This document shows, in pieces, positions 30,794-40,305 of a stretch of DNA of 60,768 nucleotides. The stretch lies in contig JAFYSE010000030.1 of the NCBI GenBank assembly GCA_017546665.1, positions 1 through 60,768 on the forward strand, in the 5' to 3' direction. The DNA is from Clostridia bacterium. GTDB lineage: Bacteria; Bacillota; Clostridia; Oscillospirales; Acutalibacteraceae. The notes beneath the pieces are model-generated. The model ran no database searches. It saw only the letters and a list, made by a program, of their open reading frames with translations, and was not told where the DNA came from. Position 1 is the first letter of the stretch; each line of letters begins with the position of its first letter. Both the position numbers and the translations under genes were made by a program.

Positions 30794-33700
30794 ATGTACA
30801 AAGATTTTATTGAAGATAGAATAAACGTGTTTCTTGAAGAATTTGAGAAACTTGTTATAAAAGAAAATATTCCCGTAACAGATCTTCTTTATAAAGAGTG
30901 TGATTACAAACTTGATAACACATTACCTCAAATTGACGATAGTTTTACACTTTTCACACCATATTTAAATCGTTGGGGTGGAAAAAAGGATAAACACGCT
31001 TGGTTTTATAACGAAATTCAAGTGCCTGAAAATTGGGACGGTGAAATCCAACTTGCAGTAGCAAGCGATGCTCGTCTTGGTTGGTGCGACATTAACCCTC
31101 AGTTTATTGCCTATGTTGACGGAAAATTACAGCAGGGTATTGATAAAAACCACCGTGAAGTATTTTTAACAAAGGGTACACATAAGGTGTATCTCTATGC
31201 TTATTCAGGTAGTGTTCACGATGAGTATGTTGATTTTGTTACAAATCTTCAACTTATTGATGCAAAGACAAAGCAACTTTATTATGATATAAAAGTTCCT
31301 TTTGAAATTCTCGCATACGAGGATGAAAACTCAAGAAATTACTTTGAAATCAAAAAGCATCTTAATAATGCTCTCAATTTCATTGATATGAGAAGCCCAT
31401 ATTCAGAAGAATATTATGCCTCTCTTGATAAGGCTATTGACTATCTGAAAACAGAATTTTATGGTAAATACTGCCGTAAGGGTGATGTTTTCGCATTCTG
31501 TATCGGTCACACTCATATTGACGTGGCTTGGGAATGGACACTTGCACAGACAAGAGAAAAAATTCTTCGTTCATTCTCAACTGTGCTTGCACTTATGAAG
31601 AAATATCCTGAATATAAGTTTATGTCAAGCCAGCCACAACTTTATAAATATCTCAAAATGGATGCACCTGAGCTTTATGAAGAAGTTAAAGAAATGGTTC
31701 GTCTTGGCCGTTGGGAAGTTGAAGGCGGTATGTGGGTTGAAGCCGACTGTAACCTTTGCTCAGGTGAGAGCTTAGTTCGTCAGTTCGTTTATGGTAAACG
31801 TTTTATGAAGGACGAATTTGGCGTTGATAGTAAAATTCTTTGGTTACCTGACGTTTTCGGCTATTCTGCAGCACTTCCACAGATTTTGGGAAAATGTGGT
31901 ATTGATAAGTTCGTGACATCAAAAATCGGTTGGAACGAAATGAATAAAATGCCTTATGATACATTCATTTGGCACGGTATTGATAACACTCCTATTTTCA
32001 CTCACTTTATGACTGCACAGGATAAAGTTAAGGGAAGAGAACCTGCAACTAATGTTACATATAACGGAAAACTCAATGCAAGTCAGCTTCGTGGTGCTTA
32101 TGACCGTTATCAGCAAAAAGACCTTTACGACAATGTTCTTATGACATTCGGTTTCGGTGATGGTGGTGGAGGACCATACGCAAAAGATTTAGAATATTTC
32201 CGTCGCTTAAAGAATGGTATTCCGGGTACAAGTACACCAATCATGGCGTTTTCAGGTGAATTCTTTGATGATATTAAATCAAAGACAGAGAATAATCCTA
32301 AAATCCCACATTGGAATGGGGAACTTTATCTTGAATTCCACCGTGGAACATATACATCTCAGGCAAAGAACAAGAGATATAACAGAAAGAGCGAATTTAT
32401 GTTCCAAAGAGCAGAAACTCTTTCACTTATTGACGAGCATCTTAACGGATACAAATATCGCAAGGAAGATATGATGAACGCTTGGGAAATCATTCTTCTC
32501 AACCAATTCCACGATATTATTCCGGGTTCATCAATCAATGAAGTTTATGTTGACTCTGTTCAGCAGTACGAAGAAATCGCTGCAACAGGTAACGAAATTA
32601 TTGAATGTACAACAACTGATATTGCAAACAATGTTGAAGCAACTGAGGGTTATGTTGTATTTAACCCACATTCATTTGTGAATAGTGGTGCAGTAGAAGT
32701 TGACGGCAAGTGGGTATATGCAGAAAATGTTCCTGCAAAGGGTTATAAAGTAATTAATCCAACAGTTGCTGATAGTAAAGTTGTAGTTACAGAAAACTCA
32801 ATGGAAAATGATTTCTTCAGTCTTACTCTTGACGAAAAAGGAACATTCACAAGTATCTTTGATAAGAGAAATAACCGTGAGGTTCTCAAAAATGGTCAGC
32901 GTGGTAATGTTCTTACTGCTTATGAGGACTACCCAAGAGAATATGATAACTGGGAAATGAGTAGTTATTATACTGAAAAGCATTGGGAAGCAGATAACGT
33001 AGAGTCTGTTGAAATTCTTAATGAGGGTGAAAGAGCAGGCCTTAAGATTACAAAGAAATTTAAGAACAGCACAATCGTTCAAAGCATCTACCTTTACAAC
33101 AATGTTGATAAGATTGACTTTGAAACATATATGGATTGGAAGGAATCACACCTTATCCTTAAAACTGCATTCCCTGTGGATGTCAATACAAACAAAGCAA
33201 CTTATGACATTCAGTTTGGCTCAGTTGAAAGACCAACTCATAAGAATACAAGCTGGGATGCTGCAAGATTTGAAGTTTGTGCTCATAAGTATTGTGACTT
33301 GTCAGAATATGGCTATGGTGTAAGTTTGATGAATGACTGTAAGTATGGTCACGCGATTCACGACGGTGTAATGAGCCTTACACTCGTTAAATGTGGTACA
33401 TTCCCTGACCCTGAAGCAGATAAGTGCGAACATGTGTTTACATATTCACTTTATCCACACGCAGGGGATTACAGAGAAGCAGGTACAATTAAAAAGGCTT
33501 ATGACCTTAATATTCCGATGATTTGCAAAAAAGTTGGGGAAAACAAAGGTGTTCTTGCAAATGAATTCTCGCTCTTTACAGTAGATTGTGATAATGTAGT
33601 TTTCGAAACTGCAAAGAAAGCAGAAACAGAGGATGCAATTATCCTTCGTGGATGTGAATACTTCAATAAACGAACAACTGCAAATGTAGAATTCGGATTT

Positions 33701-33826
33701 AATGTTAAGAAGGCATACCTTTGCGATATGCTTGAAAACAATATTGAAGAATTAGATGTTGTTGACAATAAAATATCAGTTAACTTTAAACCATTTGAAA
33801 TCAACACAATTAAAATCGAAAAATAA
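30794..33826 (+). CDS. GH38 alpha-mannosidase
   Basis: A 1010-residue intracellular-type alpha-mannosidase. The zinc-site motif GHTHIDVAWEW is at 238-248 (His241, Asp243 as ligands), and the nucleophile is Asp353 in WLPDVFGYSAALPQI. The helical middle domain (GELYLEFHRGTYTSQA, LNQFHDIIPGSSI) and the C-terminal beta-sandwich domains follow the bacterial GH38 order. There is no signal peptide, so it would trim mannose from imported oligosaccharides such as N-glycan fragments. AAAGGCGG precedes the ATG. It starts 23 bases after folC and ends 21 bases before a secreted leucine-rich-repeat protein, with no terminators seen, so all may be one transcript. Confidence 0.93.
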   Translation: MYKDFIEDRINVFLEEFEKLVIKENIPVTDLLYKECDYKLDNTLPQIDDSFTLFTPYLNRWGGKKDKHAWFYNEIQVPENWDGEIQLAVASDARLGWCDINPQFIAYVDGKLQQGIDKNHREVFLTKGTHKVYLYAYSGSVHDEYVDFVTNLQLIDAKTKQLYYDIKVPFEILAYEDENSRNYFEIKKHLNNALNFIDMRSPYSEEYYASLDKAIDYLKTEFYGKYCRKGDVFAFCIGHTHIDVAWEWTLAQTREKILRSFSTVLALMKKYPEYKFMSSQPQLYKYLKMDAPELYEEVKEMVRLGRWEVEGGMWVEADCNLCSGESLVRQFVYGKRFMKDEFGVDSKILWLPDVFGYSAALPQILGKCGIDKFVTSKIGWNEMNKMPYDTFIWHGIDNTPIFTHFMTAQDKVKGREPATNVTYNGKLNASQLRGAYDRYQQKDLYDNVLMTFGFGDGGGGPYAKDLEYFRRLKNGIPGTSTPIMAFSGEFFDDIKSKTENNPKIPHWNGELYLEFHRGTYTSQAKNKRYNRKSEFMFQRAETLSLIDEHLNGYKYRKEDMMNAWEIILLNQFHDIIPGSSINEVYVDSVQQYEEIAATGNEIIECTTTDIANNVEATEGYVVFNPHSFVNSGAVEVDGKWVYAENVPAKGYKVINPTVADSKVVVTENSMENDFFSLTLDEKGTFTSIFDKRNNREVLKNGQRGNVLTAYEDYPREYDNWEMSSYYTEKHWEADNVESVEILNEGERAGLKITKKFKNSTIVQSIYLYNNVDKIDFETYMDWKESHLILKTAFPVDVNTNKATYDIQFGSVERPTHKNTSWDAARFEVCAHKYCDLSEYGYGVSLMNDCKYGHAIHDGVMSLTLVKCGTFPDPEADKCEHVFTYSLYPHAGDYREAGTIKKAYDLNIPMICKKVGENKGVLANEFSLFTVDCDNVVFETAKKAETEDAIILRGCEYFNKRTTANVEFGFNVKKAYLCDMLENNIEELDVVDNKISVNFKPFEINTIKIEK

Positions 33827-33847
33827 AAACCAAAGGGGATTGGTAAT

Positions 33848-35518
33848 ATGAAAAAGATTTTATCTGTTTGTTTAGTTCTTTTGATGGCTTTATCCGTATT
33901 CAGCATAACTGTATCAGCAGAAGGGGTTGTAAGCATTGGGTACTATGATGCTAAAATTGGTGATTTGTACTATTGCTTTTATGAGGATGAAGCAGACACG
34001 GTGGCTTATGTTGTAGGCTATGAAATAGATGCTGATAATATTGCACCTGCGGGGGCAATAACAGTTCCGAAAACCGTTACATACAAGGGTGAAGAATATA
34101 CGGTTGTAGGTATTGAGGACGAGGCATTTTGTATGTCCTTGTTTACATCTGTTACATTGCCGTCAACAATTACTTACATTGGTGACTACGCTTTTTCAAC
34201 CTGTGATTACCTTGAAGATGTAGTTATTCCTGATGATTGCAAATTTAATTATTTTGGCTTGAATGTTTTTACGACAACTCCTTTTGAAGCGAAAATTTAC
34301 TCAAAGGATGAAACAATTTTCGGTCAAAATGTGCTTTACTCATATATAGGTAGTGGGAATGAATATGTCGTTCCTGCGAATATTGAAATAATTGCAAATC
34401 ATTGTTTCTTTATGTCGGGTATAAAAAATGTTATTTTGAATGATAAGATAGAAGAAATTCCGGCATACGCCTTTGCGTCCTGTCGAAATCTTAAGAGCAT
34501 CCAAATTCCAGATAATGTTACAATAATTTCTACCGGAGCTTTCAAGGATTGTTCAAATCTTGAAAGTGTAACTCTCGGTAAAGGCGTTAGCAGAATAGGT
34601 GTTGAGGCATTCTCCAACACAAAACTCAAAACAATCCATTTAGGTGCAAATGTATATGATATAACAGGGGCATTCAAGGATTGCAAAACAATGGAAAGCA
34701 TTACTGTTGATGTAGCAAATACAGCTTTAATTACTGACGGAAGTGCAATTTACCTTAAATCAAGCTTCCTGATTGGTGGTTTGGCGGGTGAAGATGGGTT
34801 AATCTTGGAATACTATCTTCCTAATAAGGCACAGGGCAAAATTACAATTAAATCAGCAGTTAAGGCTATCGGAGCATACGCTTTTTATAACTGCAAGGAT
34901 TTGAAAGAGGTTTCAGCTAACAAGATTTTGTATGTTGATTCCAATGCTTTTGCAGGTAGTGGAATTGAAAAATTTAGCGGTAATTCAGCACTTATTATAT
35001 TTAATAATGCCTTCAGAAATTGCAATAATCTTGCAGATGTCAGTATGGATAGTGCATATTACATTGGCGATGGTGCATTTAAATATTGTACGGCACTTAA
35101 AAATGTACAGTTTGCAGACGACATTTACTACATTGGCGGAGAGTCCTTTGCTAATACAGGTGTCACCTCAATCACAGTTAGTGGTGATGAATGTGAGATA
35201 GGTGAGGGAGCATTTAAGGATTGTCAAGAGCTTAAGTCGGTAAGACTTGAAGATGGTGTTGAAACGGTTGGCAAGAATGCATTTCTTGGCTGTCCCGAGC
35301 TTGAAACAATATACATATCAAAAACTGTGAAGGGATTTGATGAAAATGCTTTCAATGGTTGTGAAAATGTTCTCTTCCAGATTATTGACGGCTCAAGAGG
35401 ACACAAATTTATTAAAAACTTGGGATATGATTTTGAAACCGTAGGCAGATTGTCATTCTTAGAGAGAATTTCAGCTTTCTTTGAAAATCTTTTCAGTAGT
35501 TTATTCGGTTGGATTTAA
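33848..35518 (+). CDS. Secreted BspA-like leucine-rich-repeat protein
   Basis: A 556-residue exported protein: signal peptide 1-22 (KKILSVCLVLLMALSVFSITVSA), then LRR_5 (BspA/Treponema pallidum type) repeats in two blocks, about 75-280 and 330-520, with the recurrent unit built on AFxxCxxLxxVxxxxxVxxIGxxAF. The gap between the blocks carries VDVANTALITDGSAIYLKSS, a non-repeat strand region. The C terminus ends in an amphipathic helix (FLERISAFFENLFSSLFGW) seen in other Clostridial BspA proteins. It lacks dockerin and LPXTG signals. Such proteins act in adhesion or glycan contact. Confidence 0.9.
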   Translation: MKKILSVCLVLLMALSVFSITVSAEGVVSIGYYDAKIGDLYYCFYEDEADTVAYVVGYEIDADNIAPAGAITVPKTVTYKGEEYTVVGIEDEAFCMSLFTSVTLPSTITYIGDYAFSTCDYLEDVVIPDDCKFNYFGLNVFTTTPFEAKIYSKDETIFGQNVLYSYIGSGNEYVVPANIEIIANHCFFMSGIKNVILNDKIEEIPAYAFASCRNLKSIQIPDNVTIISTGAFKDCSNLESVTLGKGVSRIGVEAFSNTKLKTIHLGANVYDITGAFKDCKTMESITVDVANTALITDGSAIYLKSSFLIGGLAGEDGLILEYYLPNKAQGKITIKSAVKAIGAYAFYNCKDLKEVSANKILYVDSNAFAGSGIEKFSGNSALIIFNNAFRNCNNLADVSMDSAYYIGDGAFKYCTALKNVQFADDIYYIGGESFANTGVTSITVSGDECEIGEGAFKDCQELKSVRLEDGVETVGKNAFLGCPELETIYISKTVKGFDENAFNGCENVLFQIIDGSRGHKFIKNLGYDFETVGRLSFLERISAFFENLFSSLFGWI

Positions 35519-35533
35519 TGTTAAAAATAAATG

Positions 35534-35570
35534 AATGCCTTGGTGGTGTAATACCATCAAGGCATTTTTT
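35534..35570. terminator. Intrinsic terminator between convergent genes
   Basis: AATGCCTTGGTGGT pairs with ACCATCAAGGCATT (35534-35547, 35553-35566), then TTTT. The stem also precedes T-rich sequence on the minus strand, after spoIID. Confidence 0.92.
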
Positions 35571-36549
35571 ATATCTCTTTGATTTCAATTTCATTGTAAT
35601 AATGTTTAAGAATCTGTTCATAATTGAATCCTTGACTTGCCATGTGGTTTGCACCATATTGGCTCATTCCTACTCCGTGACCATACCCCTTAACTGTAAA
35701 AACAAATTTTTCATCCTTGTATTCAAGGGTAAATGTACTGCTTTTAAGTTGAAACAGGGTGCGTATGTCCGTTCCTTTTAACTCTTTATCACCAATTTTT
35801 ATGGTTTTTACCATTCCGGTATCGGTATGTGTAATTTCTTTTATCCACTTTTCAGGCTTGTCATCAGTTTTTATGCCCTGAGTCTTGATTTTATCTTCAA
35901 AATCTTTAACACTGACAGAAACTGTTGATATATGTGCAGGGGATAGGGTGTCACCAACACTTGGCACGGACTGTAAATATGGATAATCGCCACCCCATAC
36001 ATCCTTTGCGTTTTCAGTTCTGCCGTTGCTCATTGAGTGAAAGACAGAATTTATATATTCGCCGTTATATAGCAAGACAAGATTGATTACTTCGTCAATA
36101 CATTTTGATATTTTAGAAACATAGAGGTCATAGTTTTCGCCCCACTTTTCCTTTTGCTGTTCAACAGTCAAAAATGCCTGATGTTGAGTACTGTCATCAG
36201 TTATATCTGCATTTTGTAATGCTTCATTCTTATGATTCTTTACATATAAAAGTAAGGTGTGGGATGCAATAGTCTGTGCTTTAATGGTTTCTTCGTGATA
36301 GGTGGGATTAATTTCGGCTGCAACAACTCCTAACAGATAGTCATTAAGAGTCATTTCAGTAATATTCTTACTGCTTACGGACATAACTTTAACAGTAGAA
36401 ACATCAACGGTTTCAACAACCTCAACCGTTTCGGAATCTTCCGTATTTCCATTAGAAAAAACATTGTTTACATTCTCTACTGCACACAAAGGACAAAGAA
36501 TCATAGCAAGTGACAGAAAAAAACAAATCATACTATAACTTTTCAGCAT
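35569..36549 (-). CDS. spoIID: Stage II sporulation protein D
   Basis: A 326-residue lytic transglycosylase that, with SpoIIM and SpoIIP, degrades peptidoglycan during engulfment of the forespore. Signal anchor at residues 5-23. The SpoIID domain begins near 60 with LNDYLLGVVAAEINPTYHEETIKAQTIASHTLLLY; the Glu in VVAAEI is the catalytic acid. The conserved WGGDYPYLQSVPSVGD and the C-terminal GYGHGVGMSQYGANHMA are both present. AGGGAGCG precedes the ATG. It is separate from the spoIIA operon, as in other Clostridia. Confidence 0.95.
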   Translation of the reverse strand: MLKSYSMICFFLSLAMILCPLCAVENVNNVFSNGNTEDSETVEVVETVDVSTVKVMSVSSKNITEMTLNDYLLGVVAAEINPTYHEETIKAQTIASHTLLLYVKNHKNEALQNADITDDSTQHQAFLTVEQQKEKWGENYDLYVSKISKCIDEVINLVLLYNGEYINSVFHSMSNGRTENAKDVWGGDYPYLQSVPSVGDTLSPAHISTVSVSVKDFEDKIKTQGIKTDDKPEKWIKEITHTDTGMVKTIKIGDKELKGTDIRTLFQLKSSTFTLEYKDEKFVFTVKGYGHGVGMSQYGANHMASQGFNYEQILKHYYNEIEIKEI

Positions 36550-36567
36550 TTTATCGCTCCCTTTTTG

Positions 36568-36596
36568 TTGACTTTAAATCTTCTTTGTATTAAAAT
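36568..36596 (+). promoter_or_regulatory. SigA-type promoter of citrate synthase
   Basis: TTGACT (36568-36573), 17 bases, TAAAAT (36591-36596); divergent from spoIID. Confidence 0.75.
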
Positions 36597-36659
36597 ATAC
36601 GATGTATAATTGTTTATATTGGAAAACTATCGTAATTTTTTATTAAGGAGGTAATAGTT

Positions 36660-38075
36660 TTGTCTGAATATATTTCAAATATCTCCAAAGATGCTCTTTC
36701 AACCTTATGCGAAGAGTTATCAAAAAATACCTGCATTAATCCCGAATATTACCAGAGATTTGATGTTAAGAGAGGACTTCGTAATGCAGACGCAACAGGT
36801 GTCCTCGCAGGTCTTACTCGTGTTTGTTCAGTTGAAGGTTATTATATTGATGACGGTGAAAAGGTGCCAAAGCAAGGTCGTCTTGTTTACCGAGGAATCA
36901 GTATGAGTGATATTGTTGAAAACTGTGAAAAAGAAAATCGTTTCGGTTATGAAGAGGTTGTATGGCTCCTTATTTTTGGTTCTCTTCCAACACAGGAGCA
37001 GTTAAAATGGTTCCGTGATTTGTTAGCAGAATGTCGTGAACTTCCTGAAGATTTTGTTGAAGATATGATTATGAAGGCACCTTCTCAGGATGTTATGAAT
37101 AAATGTGCCCGTAGCGTGTTGGCTCTTTATTCATACGACCCTAATCCAGATGATATTTCACCTGAAAATGTATTAAGACAGTCAATTCAACTTATTGCAC
37201 AGTTGCCAACAATTATGACGGCTGCTTATCAGGTTAAGCGTCGTGCTTATGATAAGAAAAGTATGTTCTTCCATCAAAATAAGAAAGAATTAAGTACGGC
37301 TGAAAATATTCTTCGTTCAATTCGTCCTAATAAAACCTTTACGGATGAAGAAGCAAAATTGTTGGATATTTGTATGATTATCCACGCTGAACACGGTGGT
37401 GGTAATAACTCTACCTTTGCAACTCGTTGTGTTACATCAAGTGGAACAGATACTTATTCTTCAATCGCAGCAAGTATTGGTGCTTTAAAGGGACCACGTC
37501 ACGGTGGTGCAAACATAAAAGTATATAAGATGATTGAAGATATTAAAAATAATGTTTCTGATATTACTGATGAAGGTAAGGTTGCAGATTATCTTACAAA
37601 AATTATGAATAAAGAAGCCGGAGACGGTTCAGGTCTTATTTATGGTATGGGTCATGCAGTTTATACTCTTTCAGACCCAAGAGCAGTTATTCTTCGCAGA
37701 TACGCAGAAAAGTTCTCTAAAAATCTTGGTTGTGAAGAAGAATATATCCTTCTTCATCTTATTGAGACTCTCACACCTGAGCTTTTTGCAAAAAATAGAG
37801 GCAGCAAAAAGAAAATCTGTGCTAATGTGGACCTTTATTCAGGACTTGTTTACAATATGTTGGGCATTCCGCAGGATTTGTTCACACCTTTATTTATGGC
37901 AGCTCGTTCAGCTGGTTGGGCTGCACACAGACTTGAAGAATTAACAACAGGTGGAAGAATTATCCGTCCTGCATACAAAAACGTTACAATTCCACGTGCG
38001 TATGTACCGATTTCTGAAAGAATTATCCGTACAGAGGCAGTGCAGAAAGAATATATTCCTATTGAGGAAAGGTAA
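36660..38075 (+). CDS. Citrate/2-methylcitrate synthase
   Basis: A 471-residue enzyme condensing oxaloacetate with acetyl-CoA. The catalytic region contains HAEHGGGNNSTFATRCVTSS, then ALKGPRHGGANIKV and GMGHAVYTLSDPRA with the catalytic histidines and aspartate region; the C-terminal AARSAGWAAHRLEE has the substrate-binding arginine region. It has an N-terminal extension of about 60 residues compared with Gram-negative enzymes, typical for Clostridia. The start is TTG at 36660, 8 bases after a perfect AAGGAGGT. An oxidative half-TCA branch toward 2-oxoglutarate is likely; no aconitase or isocitrate dehydrogenase is nearby. Confidence 0.93.
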   Translation: MSEYISNISKDALSTLCEELSKNTCINPEYYQRFDVKRGLRNADATGVLAGLTRVCSVEGYYIDDGEKVPKQGRLVYRGISMSDIVENCEKENRFGYEEVVWLLIFGSLPTQEQLKWFRDLLAECRELPEDFVEDMIMKAPSQDVMNKCARSVLALYSYDPNPDDISPENVLRQSIQLIAQLPTIMTAAYQVKRRAYDKKSMFFHQNKKELSTAENILRSIRPNKTFTDEEAKLLDICMIIHAEHGGGNNSTFATRCVTSSGTDTYSSIAASIGALKGPRHGGANIKVYKMIEDIKNNVSDITDEGKVADYLTKIMNKEAGDGSGLIYGMGHAVYTLSDPRAVILRRYAEKFSKNLGCEEEYILLHLIETLTPELFAKNRGSKKKICANVDLYSGLVYNMLGIPQDLFTPLFMAARSAGWAAHRLEELTTGGRIIRPAYKNVTIPRAYVPISERIIRTEAVQKEYIPIEER

Positions 38076-38083
38076 TTATTGCT

Positions 38084-38980
38084 ATGAAGATAAGAGGCAA
38101 ATTTCAAAAGGTAAATCCTATTGTTCCACTCTATGTGTTAGTTGGATTTTTAGCATTGGCAATACCATTGAGAACCTATCAACTTCTTTTTATTACAGAA
38201 AGTGATACAGGTTTTTATAAGTCCGTGAACTGGACAGTTTATGCGTTACATTTAATAGCTATACTTGCTGTTGCAGTTTCCTATGTTATGGTTAACCTTG
38301 CAAAGAGCGTTCCGTCCTCTAAAAATCCACCAAGCAGAAAAAATAAATTTTTGTCAGTTTCATCCATATGCTTTGGATTTGGAATCGTTCTTGATGCTAT
38401 TTCAATTTTTTCAAAATTATTTTTGGATAAGAGTGGAGTTGCACTTGCAGAACGTGGAAATCTTGTTCCTTTATTAATAGAGGGAATCTTTGGTGTGTTT
38501 GCTGCAATTTATATTTTGATTTTCGGAATTTCGTTCTTTGACGGAAAAACAACATATTCTCAATATAAGTTTTTAGCCTTGACACCACTTGCGTGGTCAG
38601 TCGGCAGAGTAATCATAAGATTTTTAACAAGAATTTCTTATGTAAATATTGCCGATTTGCTTTTCGAACTTGTGGCAGTTTCCTTTATGATGATTTTCTT
38701 CCTTGCTTTGGCAAGAATTTCATCAGGACTTGCAAATGAAACATCAATGCGAAGCCTTTTTGCATCAGGCTTTGCAAGTGCTTTCTTCTGCTTGTTAACC
38801 AATGTACCACGAGTTATTGTTACAATCACAGGCAGTGGGGCTATTATACCGAATGCATATCCAATTTCTGTTTGTGATTTATTCTTTGCGTTTTTTGCAG
38901 TAACATATATTATAAATGCTATGGTTTATGCAAAAGAAAACGATTATAAAGAGCTTCAAATGGAAAATAATAAAGAATAA
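38084..38980 (+). CDS. Multi-pass membrane protein of unknown function
   Basis: A 298-residue membrane protein with about eight hydrophobic segments (near 13-33, 52-72, 92-112, 128-150, 165-182, 193-215, 227-248, 262-285). It has no catalytic motif that I recognise; charged loops are short (SSKNPPSRKNK at about 80). The ATG lies 8 bases after the citrate synthase stop, with GAGGAAAGG inside the end of that gene as ribosome site, so it is probably cotranscribed with it. It may be a sensor or transporter component. Confidence 0.72.
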   Translation: MKIRGKFQKVNPIVPLYVLVGFLALAIPLRTYQLLFITESDTGFYKSVNWTVYALHLIAILAVAVSYVMVNLAKSVPSSKNPPSRKNKFLSVSSICFGFGIVLDAISIFSKLFLDKSGVALAERGNLVPLLIEGIFGVFAAIYILIFGISFFDGKTTYSQYKFLALTPLAWSVGRVIIRFLTRISYVNIADLLFELVAVSFMMIFFLALARISSGLANETSMRSLFASGFASAFFCLLTNVPRVIVTITGSGAIIPNAYPISVCDLFFAFFAVTYIINAMVYAKENDYKELQMENNKE

Positions 38981-39010
38981 TATTCTTTTATAAAACAAAG
39001 GGAAATTTTA

Positions 39011-39955
39011 ATGGCAGTATTTTTTACTAATGTTTATACAGCTTTTACTCAGGTTGTAATTCTTTTTCTTGTGGCAGCAGTTGGTTTTATTTGTCACAAA
39101 ACAGGAATTTATACTGAAAAAGCTTCTCGTTTAACAACAAACTTGCTTTTTTACATGGTTGCACCTGCTATTATTATCCGTTCTTTTTACGGAATGGAAT
39201 ATAACAGAGCTGCTCTTAAAGGATTGTTGTTAGCACTTTTAGGCGGTATTCTTTTTCACGTTGTTGGAATGGTGTTTTCTTCCGTTCTTTTTAATAAAGG
39301 AGAAAAAGAAAACGCAAGTATTTTCAAATATGCTTGTTGTTACGGAAATGTAGGATATATGGCGTTACCCTTGGCTCAGGCTATTTTAGGTGATGAAGGA
39401 GTATTCTACTGTTCGGTTATTTTAGTACCATTCAACATTCTTTCCTTTACCCATGGCGTTGGGATAATGCAGAAAAAAGACGAGAAAGATAAAATCAATA
39501 TAAAAAAATTGCTTGTAAATCCGGGCGTAATTGGTGTTGCAATCGGTTTGCCGATTTTCTTATTGCAAGTTGAATTACCACAGATAATTTATTCGCCTGT
39601 TTCATATATTGCAGACCTTAACACACCACTTGCAATGGTTATGTTTGGTACCTATCTTGCGTCGGCAGATTGGAAAACACTTTTTTCCGATAAAAGAATT
39701 TTTGGTTCAGCAGTTGTGAAATTGATTTTAGTCCCGCTTATTACCATCGGGTGTTTAAGACTGTTTGGTTATAGTGGAGTTCTTATTGCAGCATGTGCTT
39801 TGAGTGCATCTGCACCAACAGCAAGCAATACTGTAATGTTTGCGGCAAAATATGACCGTGATACTGCAGTTGCTTCAAAGGTAACGGCATTTGTAAGTGT
39901 TTTGTCCATTGTTACAATGCCTGTTATGATTGCTATTGCACAAATGTTAGGATAA
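39011..39955 (+). CDS. AEC-family auxin efflux carrier-like transporter
   Basis: A 314-residue transporter with ten hydrophobic helices in two five-helix halves. The stretches KASRLTTNLLFYMVAPAIIIRS, YGNVGYMALPLAQAILGDEG and LNTPLAMVMFGTYLA are typical of bacterial AEC proteins that export or import malate and other small organic acids. Its place next to citrate synthase fits organic-acid transport, which is an inference. AAAGGGA precedes the ATG. Confidence 0.87.
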   Translation: MAVFFTNVYTAFTQVVILFLVAAVGFICHKTGIYTEKASRLTTNLLFYMVAPAIIIRSFYGMEYNRAALKGLLLALLGGILFHVVGMVFSSVLFNKGEKENASIFKYACCYGNVGYMALPLAQAILGDEGVFYCSVILVPFNILSFTHGVGIMQKKDEKDKINIKKLLVNPGVIGVAIGLPIFLLQVELPQIIYSPVSYIADLNTPLAMVMFGTYLASADWKTLFSDKRIFGSAVVKLILVPLITIGCLRLFGYSGVLIAACALSASAPTASNTVMFAAKYDRDTAVASKVTAFVSVLSIVTMPVMIAIAQMLG

Positions 39956-39978
39956 GATTTTAACAAGGAGTGAGTTTT

Positions 39979-40305
39979 ATGAAGTTGATTGTTGCAATTA
40001 TTAACAACGATGATGCTAATGCAGTTATGTCAAACCTTACAAAAGAGGGCTATACTGCAACAAAGCTTAATACATCAGGTGGATTTCTTCGTTCAGGTAA
40101 TATCACACTCTTAATCGGTGTGGAGGATAAAAAAGTGGATGAAGTTGTTAACATAATTGGTGAATACAGTAGTCAACGCAAGAAAATCACACCTGTTAAT
40201 GCTACATATATCGGGGAGACAATGCTTACATCAATGCCCGTTGAGGTTACAGTGGGCGGCGCAACTATTTTTGTTCTTGATGTTGAGCAGTTTTATAAGA
40301 TATGA
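39979..40305 (+). CDS. darA: Cyclic-di-AMP receptor DarA/PstA
   Basis: A 108-residue PII-like protein that binds cyclic-di-AMP. Family signatures are MKLIVAIINNDDANAVMSNL, TKLNTSGGFLRSGN and LLIGVEDKKVDEVVNII. I chose the ATG at 39979 with AAGGAG 8 bases upstream; a GTG three codons earlier overlaps that site. The last four bases overlap holB. The order darA-holB-ricT parallels B. subtilis yaaQ-yaaR-holB-yaaT, with yaaR absent. Confidence 0.94.
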   Translation: MKLIVAIINNDDANAVMSNLTKEGYTATKLNTSGGFLRSGNITLLIGVEDKKVDEVVNIIGEYSSQRKKITPVNATYIGETMLTSMPVEVTVGGATIFVLDVEQFYKI